A stretch of 64,000 nt of DNA from Gnetum montanum (GCA_015680685.1 MNCI01033589.1:55824-119823), one strand, 5' to 3'; counted from the stretch's first letter, positions 21,555 to 34,278 are shown. Notes: generated by a model from the sequence alone, not told the origin. Program-made: numbers and translations.

Positions 21555-22420
21555 TGATTAGTCGCAAGTAGACCCTACACCTAACCATATGAATCACTAA
21601 GCATTCACACACAATTCGGTTGAATTTCATGTACTTATAACCTTCTAAGTACATTGGTTTCTCAAAAGTAAAACTAACCGTTGCAATTTTTATCTTCCCA
21701 ATTACACTTGTGAGATGCAAAGGTTTGTTTAAGTGCAATTGAGGCATATGATTTTTATCATTTTTACATTTTATGTTCTAAGTCACCTAAGAATAAAGAA
21801 GAAAGAATGAAAGGTATTTAATTAATAATTTAATCTAACTAGCTAACATTTAAAAAATTCTAACATAAGCATCTGTTCCCACTTTCCGTGTGTATCCTAA
21901 ACATGGTTAACACTACTCTCTTACCAAATCTTAAGCATTACTAGGATTACCAAGTGTCAAGCATATGCTCTAAGTGGTTGTACTTATGTGCTAAATTAAG
22001 CACTTTACAATTTAGCTTAATCTAGCTTAATTAATTACTTGATTACTCAAAACATTAAAGGAAATCATTTAAAATAGTAAATGCATAAAGGAAATAATTA
22101 ATTTATATCAAAGTGCTACAAGGTTTATCAAAAATCTTGTCTTTGTTATAATAGAAACCACAATGTTTAGGTATAACAGTGCTTGAATAAAGATATTTAC
22201 ACTCTTTGATTTCTACTACAGGCACTTAGAAAAATATTCTAACTTCTAGAGGAAAACAATGCAAGAGCTTTGCTACAAATATGAGACTTATGTCATAAAT
22301 GCAGCTAGTGAGCATGTATTTATAGGCAAAATAAGGAGCCCCATCAATGGGTCAAAATCCTATGTTGATAGGATCGCGTTAACAACATCCCATCGATGCG
22401 ACCAACCAAATAATGCATCA
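21555..22420 (-). mobile_element. 3' LTR of element C
   Basis: The minus strand reads from TGATGCATTATTTGG at 22420 to the TGATTAG-complement at 21555, 866 bases. U3 contains GCATCGATGGGATG and CCCATTGATGGG words, and a TATA box (GCCTATAAATAC, near 22315-22326). It is about 270 bases longer than the 5' LTR as assembled, because that copy is broken at the single N at 33912. Confidence 0.85.
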
Positions 22421-22670
22421 TACCCCCATGATTAAATGAAAACTCATCCTTGAGTTCTTTATAAAATTTGGAAAGGTATGGAATTATTGACATATAAAAA
22501 AAACACACAAACTACATGATAATGATTACAATGATGTTTTACAATGAGTGCCTAGAGTGTATGGTTTTATAATGATTACAAAATTTTGGTGTTTAGGATT
22601 ACAAAATTGAATACCAAGGAAAAAATAGACAAAGACAATTCCTCAAATGGCACGAAGATGTTGGACAAGA
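22421..22670 (-). other. Polypurine tract and 3' UTR of element C
   Basis: On the minus strand ORF3 is followed by a T-rich 3' UTR, CTCAAGGATGAG and TTTAATCATGGGGGTA, directly adjoining the LTR. Confidence 0.75.
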
Positions 22671-25520
22671 TCAAATGGTCTTAGGTGGTGGAGACTCCTA
22701 AGGCTTCGAAGGATCTTCTCCTTCTTCAGGTGCACACAGTGGTTCAGCTAGTTTTGGTTGTCCAACAAGAGCTGCAATGTCTAGTGATAGATGAAAGACA
22801 TCCAACAATGCCTTCATCTTCTCCTCCTTTTCCTTTGGATCATTCAAAATTCATGTAACATCTCAAACGTGGGCCAGAGTGGGAACATCCCATGGATAGG
22901 GCATTGTTTGGAACAACTCCTTAATGTTGACAAACTAGGTAGCAAAAAGTTTGCATTCAACATCAAATGCCTTGAGAGCATTTTATAGCACTTGGTAGTC
23001 ATTCATCCTTTTGGACAAGTTTTTAGTAGTTGATCTTTAATCGATGAATCATGGCCTAAGAATTGCGAATTTAGCATTTGCAATCTCAAGCTTTTGCTTG
23101 ATCTTTTTATGGATTTTAAACTTTGCCTCATACAATAACTACGAGCTGGCCACTTGCTTCTCCAACTCTAACCATAGTTGTCTTGAAATCAACATTGCTA
23201 GGTTAGCATAACAGAGATTGGTAAGCTTCATGTACTCTATCATCTCCTCAATTTGTAGCTATTTTATGTAGATATCAACCTTGTTGTAGTCATTGAGCCC
23301 ATTAAAGATAGGCTTCCAAACATTAATTCTTTCCTTAAGCTACTGGAGCACCTCATTGAATTTTTCCTTCACCATATAGATATGTTTTTCATTGATTTTT
23401 TTCTGTAGATCAACCTAATTTCTGTAATGGTTCTTGAATCTCTCAAATTTGAAAGCCTTGTTCTTCTAGGCGGCTATCTCTATCGTAGATTTTTGGTGAA
23501 GGGCTTGAACTTCCTCCATCGTGAGAGATTTCTATTTTTGGTTGCCAATATTCTTAGTTTAGTGTTCACTCTAGTTATCTGATCTTGCTATTACTAGATA
23601 AATTCTTGCATCTATTGCTTCTGCACATCAACACTTCATAGACAATGATTCTCTATGGTCAAGATGTCATTCTTGTGGTGCGTTTGGACCAAGTCCTTCT
23701 GAATGGCATATGTCTTGGCATTTGTCATAGACTAGTCAAAAATGGTTATCTCCTTTGTGTTCTTAACCTATTTGAGCCTATCTTAAAGTTTTTGAAAAGC
23801 TTCATCATGTGTCAACACAAGGTTGAGAAATGCGGGATCAGCGAGGCAGGCTCTTAATTCAGCAACCTCCATAGCTAAGTGTTGGTTTTGAGCATGGGAT
23901 GTTTTGAGTTTTCCCTCTAATATAATGCACTTGCCCCTTATTTCAAGCAACTCTAATGAGGTTGCAATAATGATATTTGGAAGATCAGAGATATCTAAAA
24001 TCAATTGCACGGTTCCCACCAGTTAGTCTAGCTACTCCTTATGCTAGGATGCACTTAATCTACCGCTAACTATTCCTGTGGATGTTTGCACATCTCTAAG
24101 TGTAGAAACATCTAGTACAAATGCCATAGGTGCATTTAACACCTTAGCAATTCTATTAGTAGTCATCTCTACTATTATCTCCTACCCATGGTGCTGCATC
24201 ACTAAGATTGTTGCTCCCTCATTCTCCTCTAGATGCACTAAAAAAATAGTGGCATTCCTAGAGATTTCTAGGAATTATTGATGTTGCACAAGAGATACCA
24301 TTACCTCTTAGGCATTAAGATTCAATCTCATGGGTAGCTATGTTCTTTGTGCTAAGAAAATCTGCCCACCTCCCTCCATCTAGCTGATGGTTTGAGCCAG
24401 TTCATGGAGGTGACTCATTGCTAGGTGATACATAGATGAATCTTTAACACTCATTCTTGCTTATTGCTCTTGCTCATGTAAGAGCTACTCTTGGATCTCA
24501 TGCATGTGCTCAAGGGTAGCATGGGCCTTCAACGTTGTTTCATGAGTGTGATAGAGGTGGTGGTCGCTAATCCTCTTCTTGGATGATCTTAGTAGGCACC
24601 TTATCTTTCATCATTTTCACTTAAGAGGTAGTTGGAGCTTAACGAATGGCATCATTCATGTAGCTTGTTATGCCTCCCTTTTTGCATAATTTCCAAATAA
24701 GGCATGGGAAGGTGAGTGCTTCCTTCCATGTTTATTTTCTTTAAATCACTTTTCTATCTCAAGATAGATCAGTTGTGGAAGGTTGATGAGGAATTGATCA
24801 CTTAGAATGATACATGTAAGAGTAAAGAAGGTGGTGATCTTGCTTGGCCTTACTTTTGGATTAAGGTGGAAGGTTGCAATCTTGAAGTATGCATGCTCTA
24901 ATATGGTAAGCATGACAAACTCGTTATGATCGACTCCATAACATCGTTGCGTCCATATCTTCATGACGCTAAGATTTGCCTGCATGGGAACTTCTACAAG
25001 GTCAACCTTAATGTTTAGTGACCAAAGGACCTCTGTAATGGCTTTCATCGAGTAAGACATCGAAATGTCCTTGATTTTGATAATTGAACATACCTTTCAA
25101 TTTTTCCAAAAGAGATATGTCTCTCCCATGTACCACTCCCCATTGGAAGTGATTGTGGGCCACATGGGAGAGCTTTGCAATTGAGTTTTGACTTTTGGTA
25201 ATGCGAACTCTAAGAAAGGTCCAAAGATTAATTCTTAGAGCACCAATTTTTGGACCTCCTTATTCATGATTTGCTTGAGGTAGGCTTCCATCAAGGTTTG
25301 CTATTTGTTCAAGTGCCTCATCTTGGTGAGATTGTTTTGTTGCTACAACTTCTTCAAAAATTTGTTAGACAGATTCTATTTTGGGCTCCTCTCGAAGAGA
25401 TCCCGTTGCATGGGTGTTTGCTTACTTATGGACCTATTCTTGGTCCCTTCCTGTTCATGGCCATTTGTCCCTTGGTTGGGACAGTCCTCCTTACTATAAA
25501 TGCTTTCCCTTAGGTTCCAT
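22671..25520 (-). pseudogene. ORF3, element C: post-pol protein, decayed
   Basis: On the minus strand it starts at the ATG at 25520 (MEPKGKAF), right after the acceptor TGATCATAG. It ends after SPPPKTI at 22671, matching PPPLGTT/PPPLGTI of B and F. The N-terminal plant-transposon-like domain lies at about 25100-24700 and includes MSYSMKAITEVLWSLNIKVD, RCYGVDHNEF and KIATFHLNPKVRPSK. The coiled-coil part follows, with the conserved core EYMKLTNLCYANLAML near 23200. Stops and frameshifts are many. The reading frame order is collinear with B and F. Cellular role is unknown. Confidence 0.65.
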
Positions 25521-25819
25521 CTATGATCAGAATATAACCAAGGATTAGCAATCAATGTGTAACTTATAACATTTACTATCTTTCTCATTTGGCAATTACA
25601 CTTAAGCTAAGTTTGAACCATGATGGATCGCTTATTTTATTATTATTTTGATGATTTTTAACTTAAAGTGTCATTGGAGCTTGTTGGAAGGGTTTAAATC
25701 TTATAATTTGATGTTCTAATGTTAGTTTCTTTGTTAAACCTTTGTGGGAGTTAGAAATTTTTAGAAAAATATTTTCATTGAAAACTTAAGGTTTGTGGCC
25801 CCCATGATAAAGAGCTTAC
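25521..25819 (-). other. Putative ORF3 leader intron (element C)
   Basis: On the minus strand the donor ACCAAAG|GTAAGCTC (exon end at 25820) and the acceptor TCTGATCATAG directly before ATGGAACC bound 299 bases. The donor sequence and the following ATCATGGGGGCC motif are shared with F, and partly with D and G. Both ends follow the GT-AG rule. Confidence 0.5.
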
Positions 25820-25957
25820 CTTTGGTTGCTACAAGGTTGAAGAACATAGTGAATCAAACAAATGGTTAGGAAGATATGTCTATTGGAAGGTTTTGGGCTC
25901 TGAAAATTGAAAAACTCTCCCCTCATTTAAGAGGAAATGTAAAAAATGCTAAGTGTT

Positions 25958-26065
25958 ACCACCTATTTATAAGCAAGGGGATCCCTGTGTCAATGGAATC
26001 CCATATATGAGGTCCTGTTTATGCATGGGCTCTATTGATGGTTACCCATTTATGGAGCCTGTGTT
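25958..26065 (-). promoter_or_regulatory. Internal U3-like promoter module before ORF3 (element C)
   Basis: On the minus strand a TATA box (GCTTATAAATAGGT, 25974-25961) is preceded by ACCATCAATAGAGCCCATG and CCATTGACACAGGGATCCCC. These resemble the CCCATTGA...GG(G)CTCCTT sequence just upstream of the TATA box in C's own LTRs. Downstream, GTAACACTTAGCAT and GGGGAGAGTTTTTCAA are shared with B and F. The ORF3 ATG is about 450 bases downstream. Confidence 0.5.
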
Positions 26066-26325
26066 CAAAATTTTTCAAGTTAAATATCTTGAAAAATACA
26101 AGGAATTTTCATATGAATTTGGAGTCTACAAAGAGCCAGAAAAGCCATGAACATGATGGAATACTTGAAGAGGACTCATGAATGGTCAAAATTAGAAAAT
26201 TCGAGAATGAAACTTAGTGGAGAAGATGCCTTAAGAAGTGCATAGTTGGATGCATCGATGGGGCACATGAAAGATTTGATTATGAAAATGCTTAAGGATA
26301 AGGAACTTAACTATTCCAACCAAGA

Positions 26326-26383
26326 GATATGCAAGTGGATCCTTCCCATAGTAGGCACATGTCCTTTTATTCCTTGCATAACC
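26326..26383 (-). other. Conserved post-pol hairpin (element C)
   Basis: The minus strand arms GGTTATGCAAG and CTTGCATATC pair with one mismatch. The inner strand holds GGGAAGGATCCACTTG, the element C version of the GGGGAGGA.CC signature. Confidence 0.55.
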
Positions 26384-27546
26384 TCAACTAGGATTCTATG
26401 GCCCCACAGTTGATTAATGGTTATAAAAAGTTAAGGACCTAATTTGGAAATATCTATCTAAGAATTTCAACATGTCAAACTAAGATAGTGAACAAAACAT
26501 AGAAATCGATAGCAAGGTGGGTTATGGAAAGCATTGATGTGATCATGGTCACATGAAGCCCCTTGTGGATTTCCTAGTTAAATGACTTGATAAAATCCAT
26601 CATCAGTCTAAACCAAAACCAACCACTTTTAGTGACTTCACATTGCCACTCTAGGACCAGACCAACCCATCGAGACACAAGAATGCTTGCACAGATCAAT
26701 CACCATTCCTTATTTGAGAAGAAAAGAGAAGTAGAAAATGAGAAAGGGCCTTAGTTAGAGGGGACCTCTAGGCATGGGTAACATGTCTTTCTAGTTCCAT
26801 AATCAGTGCTTATAGCTCATTGTTTTTTCTAAGGGATGTGGTTTGAATTCCCATCAAGTTTTCTTTTGTGTGTTTTTTTTTGAATTTTATGTTTTTATAG
26901 ATTTTTTGGATGGTAACCACACCATGCAAAGACTTATTTAACTTCCTATTATTGGTTGACATGGAACATTAGGAAATCCATGAAAACATTCATGCACTCA
27001 AGTACGTAGAGAGGTACAAAGAGCTTTGAATCCCCCTAAAGTCAAACCTTGTTCAAACCTCTCAGTCTTTCCCAAGTTTGGAAACAACCAAGATCACAAG
27101 TTCGTTAAATTTTTATAGATGAAAAACGGATCTCAGATTTCCAAAACAAAGAAAACCATAGAGTTTATGGATGGGTGGATGATGTGGACTCATTGCCTGT
27201 TCTAGAAAAAAGAAACTTTGTCTTAGTCATTAGTCATCAAAATTCAAAAATAGAAACTAGAAATTAGTAATCAAAGATATTAAATACAAATCATCATTAG
27301 CAAACAACTACAACATCATAATGTCCTATTGGCAACAAAAAATTTTATTAGAAAACAAAAAGAAAAATTGATACCAAAATAAAGTAAAATATAAAGGAAC
27401 TTGTAAAATATTCAAGAAAATTAAAACATACTAATGATGTTGTAAAAAATGGAAAAATAACAAGTAAAAAAAAGGTACGAAAACAAAGAACGTGTAAAAA
27501 AAAAAGGTAGAAAAAATAAGGAGCCATTAATATGATTAGCATGGAT
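26384..27546 (-). other. Post-pol noncoding region of element C
   Basis: No gene is recognised. Two short blocks are shared with the same region of D, F and G: a block near 26745-26800 (minus: GACATGTTACCCATGCC, then CCCTCTAACTAAGGCCC) and a block near 26915-26940 (minus: TTTGCATGGTGTGGTTACC). Confidence 0.55.
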
Positions 27547-28830
27547 GGCCATCTCCTCCATGATTGAGTTGAAAGGAGGAGATCCAAAAGATTGGACAAG
27601 GTTGTCCATTTGATGAGGTGTTGCTTACACTAGCTTGTTTAGGTTTATGAAAAGGTTTTACTTGTTGCATGTTAATTAACTACTTTTTGTTTAGGCTTTT
27701 AGGTTTGTAGATCAACATGATTCCAAAATGAAAGGTTTCATAAATGATATAAGGCCCTTTCCACAATGTTTGGAACTTAGTTTGTTGAGGTACGTGTGTG
27801 GGGTTCTAGTAGAGGATCTTATCTCCAGGTTGAAATTTAACTTTCCTTATTCTAAGGTCATGGAATTTTTTATGCACTTCATTCAAGGATAGGGTTACTA
27901 ATTGATTCTGATCTAGCATGTTGAGGTTGATCAATCTCTCTTTTTGTGCTAGACTTAGGTCTAGATCTAAGTCACAAGTTGTTGAAAGTGTACATAGCTC
28001 AGATTGAATTGGAACAGTTGGTAATTTTCTATACACCAACTCATAGGGAGAGTAAACAATAGGGATTTTCCATGTTGAATGGTATGCCCAAAGGGAATTG
28101 TTAATTTTTGTGCTCTAGTCTCTCCTATATTTGCTTATTGTTCTCATTAAGATTTTTGTGATCTTTCTATTGGTAACCTCTACTTGACTATTTGCTTGGG
28201 GGTGGTAGGGCATTGTTAGTTTATGTTCAACCCCCAAGTGTTGCATGAGCTTGAAAAAAGTAGCACCTATAAAATGAGTATTTTTGTTAGAAATTAGTGC
28301 ATGTGGCACTCCAAACCTATTTACAATATTCTATTACACAAATTGAGCAACGGTGGAAAATGTACAGTCGGTGATGGTTGTTGCTTCCATCGATTTGGTA
28401 CAATAGCCAACAATGACTATTATGTATAGTTTTTCATTTAACATGGGCATGATGGGATCCATGAAGTCTATGCCTCAAATTTCAAAGGGTTCCAATCATT
28501 GGATCCATTGTTGAGGCTCCTCCATTCAACTGGTCATCCCACCATCTCATTGACAATGTTCACAAGAGTGGATGAATTGGTGGGCATCCCTGAAGATGGC
28601 TGGCTAGTAATAGCCTACCATCAAAATCTTAATGGCCATGTCTCTCCCTACATAGTGATCCCCACAAGGGCCCTCATGAGCATCATGGAAAATGCACAGT
28701 TGATCTACATTAAGAACACACCAATAAACTAGGTCATCAATGCACACCTTGTAAGGGTGTCCATTGATTTTCAAGTGTTTGACCTAATGAAGAAACTATT
28801 GTTTCTTCTAGTGGTCTAGCTCTTATGGAA
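27547..28830 (-). pseudogene. Integrase, element C
   Basis: On the minus strand the zinc domain comes first, with HEGPCGDH and CEHC all four ligands present near 28690 to 28560. The catalytic core follows: GIDFMDPI, then PHALISNKNTHF at about 28300-28270 and TNRKITKIL. The usual second acidic residue (SDNGTHF in relatives) is Asn here, which would inactivate the enzyme. The C-terminal part (LSLAQKERLIN, HDLRIRKVKFQPGDKILY, THVPQQTKFQTLWKGPY) is a well-kept gypsy integrase tail that ends near a purine tract at 27547. In life it inserts element cDNA into chromosomes. Confidence 0.8.
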
Positions 28831-28959
28831 TCTTTTAAGTGAGATGATAAGTGAGGATGCCATTGTACCACTTAGGTTTAGTGGACACTTGTTCATTTAT
28901 TTCATTGGCAAGGAAGAGTACATCAAGGAACTAATTAGAAAGTAGGCTCTCCTCCTCTT

Positions 28960-30240
28960 TATGGTCTCATCATAACCGAGACAAGTGATCAACGATCATA
29001 TTCTCAATTCCTTTTCGATCTACCATTGTAAGATTAAACTTCTATAAGATTACCAACCACCGTATGACATAGGTTGACCATTGGCTTGTTCATGAGGAAG
29101 TAAATGGCACTATGGTCAATGTGCACAAACACTTTATACACCATTGCTATCATCTCTTTTTTAGTAGTGGTGTAATTAAGATATGCATCCAAAATGCTTT
29201 AGCTTCTACAATGGATGCAATAAGGACATTTTTTATTATCCACCTATGTAAGCACAACTCCCAAGGCATAATTCAATGCATCTGTCATGATGTGAAATGC
29301 ACAAGACCAATAAGATGCTCATAGAATTGGAGTCTCTACAAGCTTCTCCTTAAGTTGCTGAAATACCTTTTCACATTCCTTGGTTCATATGAATGGAGAA
29401 TCTTTTGTTGTAATCTCAACCAAAATTTTAGAGATCTTAGAGAAATTCTCTATGAATTGTTGATAGTGGCTAGTGTGTCCAAGGAATGACTGGACATCTT
29501 TAATGGTTTTTAATTGGTAGGTTATTCCTTGGATAACCCTAATCTTTCCAGGATCCATCTCAATCCTTGCTTGTGAGATTTTGTGCCCTAACATAATGTC
29601 CTCTTGGACCATGAGATGGCTCTTCTATCAATTGAGTTCAAGATTAGTCTCCATGCACCTTTTAAGTGCTTAACACGGTCTAAGGCTTGCTCAAATGTAG
29701 TGCCATAGGTGGAGAAGTCATCCATGAAGACTTCCACCCAACTACCAATCTACTACTCAAAAATACTTAGGATAAGGCATTGGAATGCTATAGGGGCATT
29801 GCATAAACCAAAAGGCATCTTTTTATGTGCAAACGTCCCCCAAGGACTTGTCAATGTTGTTTTGTCTTGATCTTTTGGCACAATTTAAATCTAGTTTATC
29901 CACTATAACCATCCAAGAAGTTATAATAGTAGTGCCCAAGAAATAGTATCCAACACCTGGTCCATAAATGGCAATGGAAAATGATCTTTGAACATTGCCA
30001 TGTTCAATAGCCTGAAATCAATATAGACCCACCACATGTCACCTTTCTTTGGCATGATCATGAGTGGACTAACCCACTCACTATCCACAATGGGATAGAT
30101 GAACCCTACCTTGAGGAGCTGTTCAATTTCCTCTTTGACAATTTTCTTCAATTTGGAGTTTAGCCATCTCTATGGCTGCCTCTTTGGCTTGATGAAAGGA
30201 TCAATATTAATGTGATATAATGCGATGCTAGCAAAGGTTG
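28960..30240 (-). pseudogene. Reverse transcriptase and RNase H, element C
   Basis: On the minus strand the reverse transcriptase covers about 30190 to 29430. Signatures are KEEIEQLLKVGFIYPIVDSE, IDFRLLNMAMFKDHFPLPF, SPWGTFAHKKMPFGLCNAP, FMDDFSTYG (catalytic, near 29740-29710) and SFLGHT. RNase H follows to about 28970, with NYTTTKKE and a VDRKGIENMIVDHLSRL linker that closely resembles Athila proteins. Frameshifts split the frame in several places. These enzymes copy element RNA into DNA and remove the template. Confidence 0.85.
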
Positions 30241-30759
30241 TTGGACATTTATTGACCACCTTTAACAACACCCTTTTTTGCTTAGGAGCAAGGTTAGCAT
30301 TGATTATTATTGGCTTGCCATTTTTCATAAATGCATATTCCATGTTGGTAGGTAGAGTTTTCAACTCCAATGGCTTCTATTTAAAATTGTTAGGAATTTC
30401 CAATTCTCTCCAATAAGTATCATCAAGTTCATCATCAGAGAGTTGGAAATGAAGTTGCTCCAATTCATCCATGCCTTCAACATAGGCATATATTAACCTC
30501 TTAGTTCGTTATGCAAAGTGTGCTACTTTTAGAAGCAGTTGTTAGCCACTAGGTACCCTCCTATTTTGTGGTTATTGCATATAGGTACTTTTGGATTTCA
30601 AATTAATTTGCACAGTATTTGCATGCTTTGATTGATGTACTTTTGATAAACCATAACTTCTGCACCCTATATTGTTGTATGCGATGCATGGAACTCTCTT
30701 CTTCTTAATCTTTTCAAAAGTATCTTCCTTGTAAATTTCCAAGGAAGATCTCTAATGCC

Positions 30760-31095
30760 CATTTATGCATCAACAGTGCTCAACTAAGACCTTTCCATAA
30801 TGATTGGGAAATCACCCTTACAATTATGAACCTTGATCACTAGTAAATTGGCAAGATAGGACTGATTTGCCAATTCTAAATAAATTTTGCTCTTCTTGAG
30901 AGGAGGAAGGTTCTAGGCTTTGTACATTTCATGGGAAATCAGATTAACACTAGAACATGAATCAAGAAGAGCCTTGCATGACTCATTTCCAGTAATCTCC
31001 AAGTAGATGAGAGGACTTCCAAGATTAGCTCTTTTCCTGGGAAGGTTGCTAGCCTTGACCCAATTAGATACAATGTGGTTAACATGACTATTCAG
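30760..31095 (-). pseudogene. Aspartic protease, element C
   Basis: On the minus strand LGSPLIYLEITGNESCKALL leads into DSCSSVNLISHEMYK near 30975-30935. Relatives in this window read DLGSGVNLIS (G) or DLGLGVNLIS (F). The catalytic Asp is kept, but the following Gly is Cys here. The protease normally cleaves the Gag-Pol polyprotein. A degraded linker to reverse transcriptase occupies 30241-30760. Confidence 0.75.
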
Positions 31096-33521
31096 ATCTT
31101 GGGAGGCATTTTGTTTGAAGGGCTCTTAAAAGGAATAGATGTAGAAGATAAAGGAGACAAAGGAAAACCAATTACATGAGTTAGTGAGGGTTTTGTAGGG
31201 CTATTGGTTTGAAAGAATAATCTTTTACAAGATTTAGATTCCAAACCACTCAATGGAGGAACCAGTTGTAAGTTAATGGTTCTAGTAGTGTTACATTGTT
31301 GCAGTTGCGTAGGAATTTCGCCTTGCATGGATGGAGTAGGTAGTAATTGGGTTAAGGGAGGAGGAACATGTGTTGAAGGATAAGGGTCATAAAGGTATGG
31401 GGATTCTCCTCTAGGAGATTGAGAATGAGTTCTATAATACTTTGGAGGATAGTAGTGATGTTGAAATGAGGCATGACTGGAAGAGTCATGTGGAGACATG
31501 GGTTGCTAAACATAGTACCCATATGAATTAGGCTATCTATAAGGGTACTATGACCTAGGTGGTGGCATCACCCATGACTATGGTTATTGCCATTGATGGT
31601 ACTACTCATACAATTGTGGTGAATCTCCACTTGGATAATAAGCTTGTTGTGCTAGTGAAACTACCTTGGATTGCCTTGAGGATAAGGCAACATTCTAGGT
31701 GCTTTCCTTCTTGCCAATTTAGGATTCAAAATTTTTGCATGTGTGACATAATAGGACAACATCCCTTAGTAGGTTCATATTGATAGATGTCACACCCATC
31801 ATCATCATTTGATTCTAACTCCACAACCTCTTCCACTACAACAGCTTTGCCCTTACCCCTTTGGTAGGCACATTTAGCTTCCTTTCTTCTCCTACAATCA
31901 TGATCACTACCTTGCTCTTTGGATTCTTCTACAGTTTTTAGAGTGCTTTGGAATTTTTCATCAAAATATTTCCACATTTTGTCCACCTTAGTTGAAATTT
32001 TGAAAATAGATTTTTGAATCAACAAAATTTCTCGCTACACCACTTCATCAAGTGATGCCTCCACCTTACTATCACAAAAATGGACCTCCCTTTTTCTAAT
32101 GGAAGGATCTTGGTTATACTCCTTAGGAATTTCTTATTTCCTCAACTCGTTTTCTTCTTTTGTAACCTGCTCAATTAGCCTTTGAATTTGATGACTCAAA
32201 GTTCTGAAAATATCTTTTAGGCATAAACCCTAAGGGTTCTTCTCATTTTCAATCAAAGTTCATCTATGATATGTCAAGGCTGTTCTCACTAAGAATAACC
32301 ATGGCCAAGACACTTGTGCAAAAGGAAATAATACCTTCCCATAACTACATCCAAGGATTCATGTGTCCCTTGTCACTAGCCTTGGATTTGCTTTCTCAAA
32401 TTGGACATTCTAGAGTATGTTTGATATTTTTTGTTAAATAAATCAAGCATCATGTTGCATTTGCGAATTGATTTTGGCTCTAAGAAATAGTACTAACTTT
32501 CTACTTCTTTTGTGAGTATCCTAAGAAACATCTTAAGTTTTTGCTAGTCATTCTCTATGTTCTACAAGGCATAGGCATTGTGAAAGGCTTGAAAATGGGT
32601 TTATGGATCTAAGTTATATCCCCCCTCAAATCTAGGAATATTGTTCATATCCAACCTCTTAATTTTGCTATCTTTCACATTCTTGGTTGGAATTTTGACT
32701 ACCTCTATGATGTTCAACATGCTTCAAGTTGCCAGTAAAGGTTCATCCTCACCATGATTTTGATGACACCTATGATGTTCTCTGCTATCTCTTCATTCAT
32801 GGTCAGGCCTATGATCATTGTTATTCTAGCATTGACCTTCATCATGGTTTTTCTGTTTATGGTGTTGATCAAATTCAGAGGAGGAAGAAGAAGAGCAGAT
32901 GAAGAGGATAAAGAGGAAGGAGGACTGCCACCACTATGGTGTCTACCACCTTCTCTCCACTTGTCACAACCATGATCATTAGGTTTATCATCATTATGAT
33001 TCTTATCCAAGCCCCTACCTTGACTTTCACTTTTTCCTGAACCTAGATTGTTGATAGTGGACTGCAGATTCAAGTTTAAGCCCCCTTCACCAGAGTTAAG
33101 GGGTGGAGAATCTACATGTTGAGAACCCATAGAGGGAGTTTCTTTCTTTTCATTTTTATTTAGTAGGAATAAGGAGTTAGTAAATCATTTCCCCTTCATA
33201 GCTTCATGGCACTTCTCCTAGTGACAATTTTGTTTATGTTGTGTTTCAGTGGGATGATAATCCTCATAGTCATGGTCTTGCACAACATATTCATCATGGA
33301 GATCCTAGATGCCTAGCCTCTTACGATTTTAGAGTAGCATCCTAGGAATAGATTGGTCAGATTCAACACAACATTATCCTCTATATCTCTCCACTGCAAC
33401 TATTCATCTTGATCTAGGATAAAGGTGAAATCAGGTACAAACTCATTTAGATGAGTGTACACCACTTTGAATTCTTGGGGCACTAGTGATTTTGATTCAT
33501 CATGTTATGAGAAGAAGATAT
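31096..33521 (-). pseudogene. gag: gag polyprotein, element C
   Basis: On the minus strand gag would start near 33521, but the initiating ATG is now ATA before TCTTCTTCTCAT (relatives: MSSSH). The N-terminal part (33130-32714) is Ser/His/Asp-rich and low-complexity. The capsid domain lies at about 32640-32230 with several stops. The nucleocapsid (32025-31726) contains CDIYQYEPTKGCC, a knuckle with the second Cys and the His lost. The Pro/Tyr/Gln-rich tail (31499-31092) runs straight into the protease. Confidence 0.75.
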
Positions 33522-33660
33522 TTTTGATTAAAAGAAAAATTTAGTGTGCTTTAATTATAATTATTATTTTTATTTTCCAAATGATTATTACTTTAGGGTT
33601 TGTTCTAATGATCTCAAATAATATTCACTAAGCTTTAGGTAACATAGGTATCAAACTACA

Positions 33661-33681
33661 AGTCCCCAACAACAGCACCAA
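33661..33681 (-). other. Primer-binding site, tRNA-Asp type (element C)
   Basis: The minus strand reads TTGGTGCTGTTGTTGGGGAC directly after the LTR. It derives from the tRNA-Asp-type site by C-to-T changes. Confidence 0.75.
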
Positions 33682-34278
33682 TGATGAATGATGAGTAGAC
33701 CCTATGCCAAACCATACAAATCACTAAGCATTCATGCATGATTTGGTCAAATTCTATGGACTTATAACTTTCTAGGTACACGAGCCTCTAGGAAGTGATA
33801 CTAACTATTACAATCATTGTCTTCCCAATTACACTTGTGAAATGTAAAGGTATGGTTAAGTGCAACTGAGGCATATGATTTTTATCATTTTTACGTTTTA
33901 TGTTCTAAGTTNATTAATCTATTTCAAAGTGATGCAAGGTTTATTAAAAAGATCGTCTTTATTGCTATGCACATTGCAGTGCTTAGGTACAACATTGCTT
34001 GGATAAAGATCTATACACTCTTTGAATCCTATTTTGAGCACTTAGAAAAATATTCTAACTTCTAAATGACAAAACTACAAGAGCTTTGCTATAACTATGA
34101 GACTTATGCCATACATGCAGTTAGTAATTGTGTATTGATAAGGAAAACAAGGAGCTCTGTCGACGAGTATGTGTCAATGGGTCAAAACCCTACGTTGACA
34201 GGATCACATCAATGGGATACTATCGATGCAGTCGCATCGATGACATCCCATCAACACAGCCAACCAAACGACTCATCA
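33682..34278 (-). mobile_element. 5' LTR of element C, internally broken at an N
   Basis: The minus strand starts TGATGAGTCGTTTGG at 34278 and ends CATTCATCA at 33682. It aligns with the 3' LTR on both sides of the single N at 33912, but there about 310 bases of the 3' LTR (roughly 21785-22096) have no counterpart. Confidence 0.85.

Larger units (their letters stand above)
21555..34278 (-). mobile_element. Element C: complete, decayed Athila/Tat-like retrotransposon
   Basis: On the minus strand, from right to left: 5' LTR (34278-33682), primer site, gag, protease, reverse transcriptase, RNase H, integrase, post-pol hairpin, internal promoter module, ORF3, purine tract and 3' LTR (22420-21555). 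It lies inside element D. The five bases on either side (CTAGT and CCAAT) do not match, so D probably lost sequence next to C after insertion, in keeping with D's missing pol. Confidence 0.85.

Noticed and set aside
32754-32975. Hydrophobic 73-codon frame opposite gag of element C
   Set aside because: It is the antisense shadow of the Ser/His/Asp-rich gag N-terminus, which yields hydrophobic residues on the other strand.
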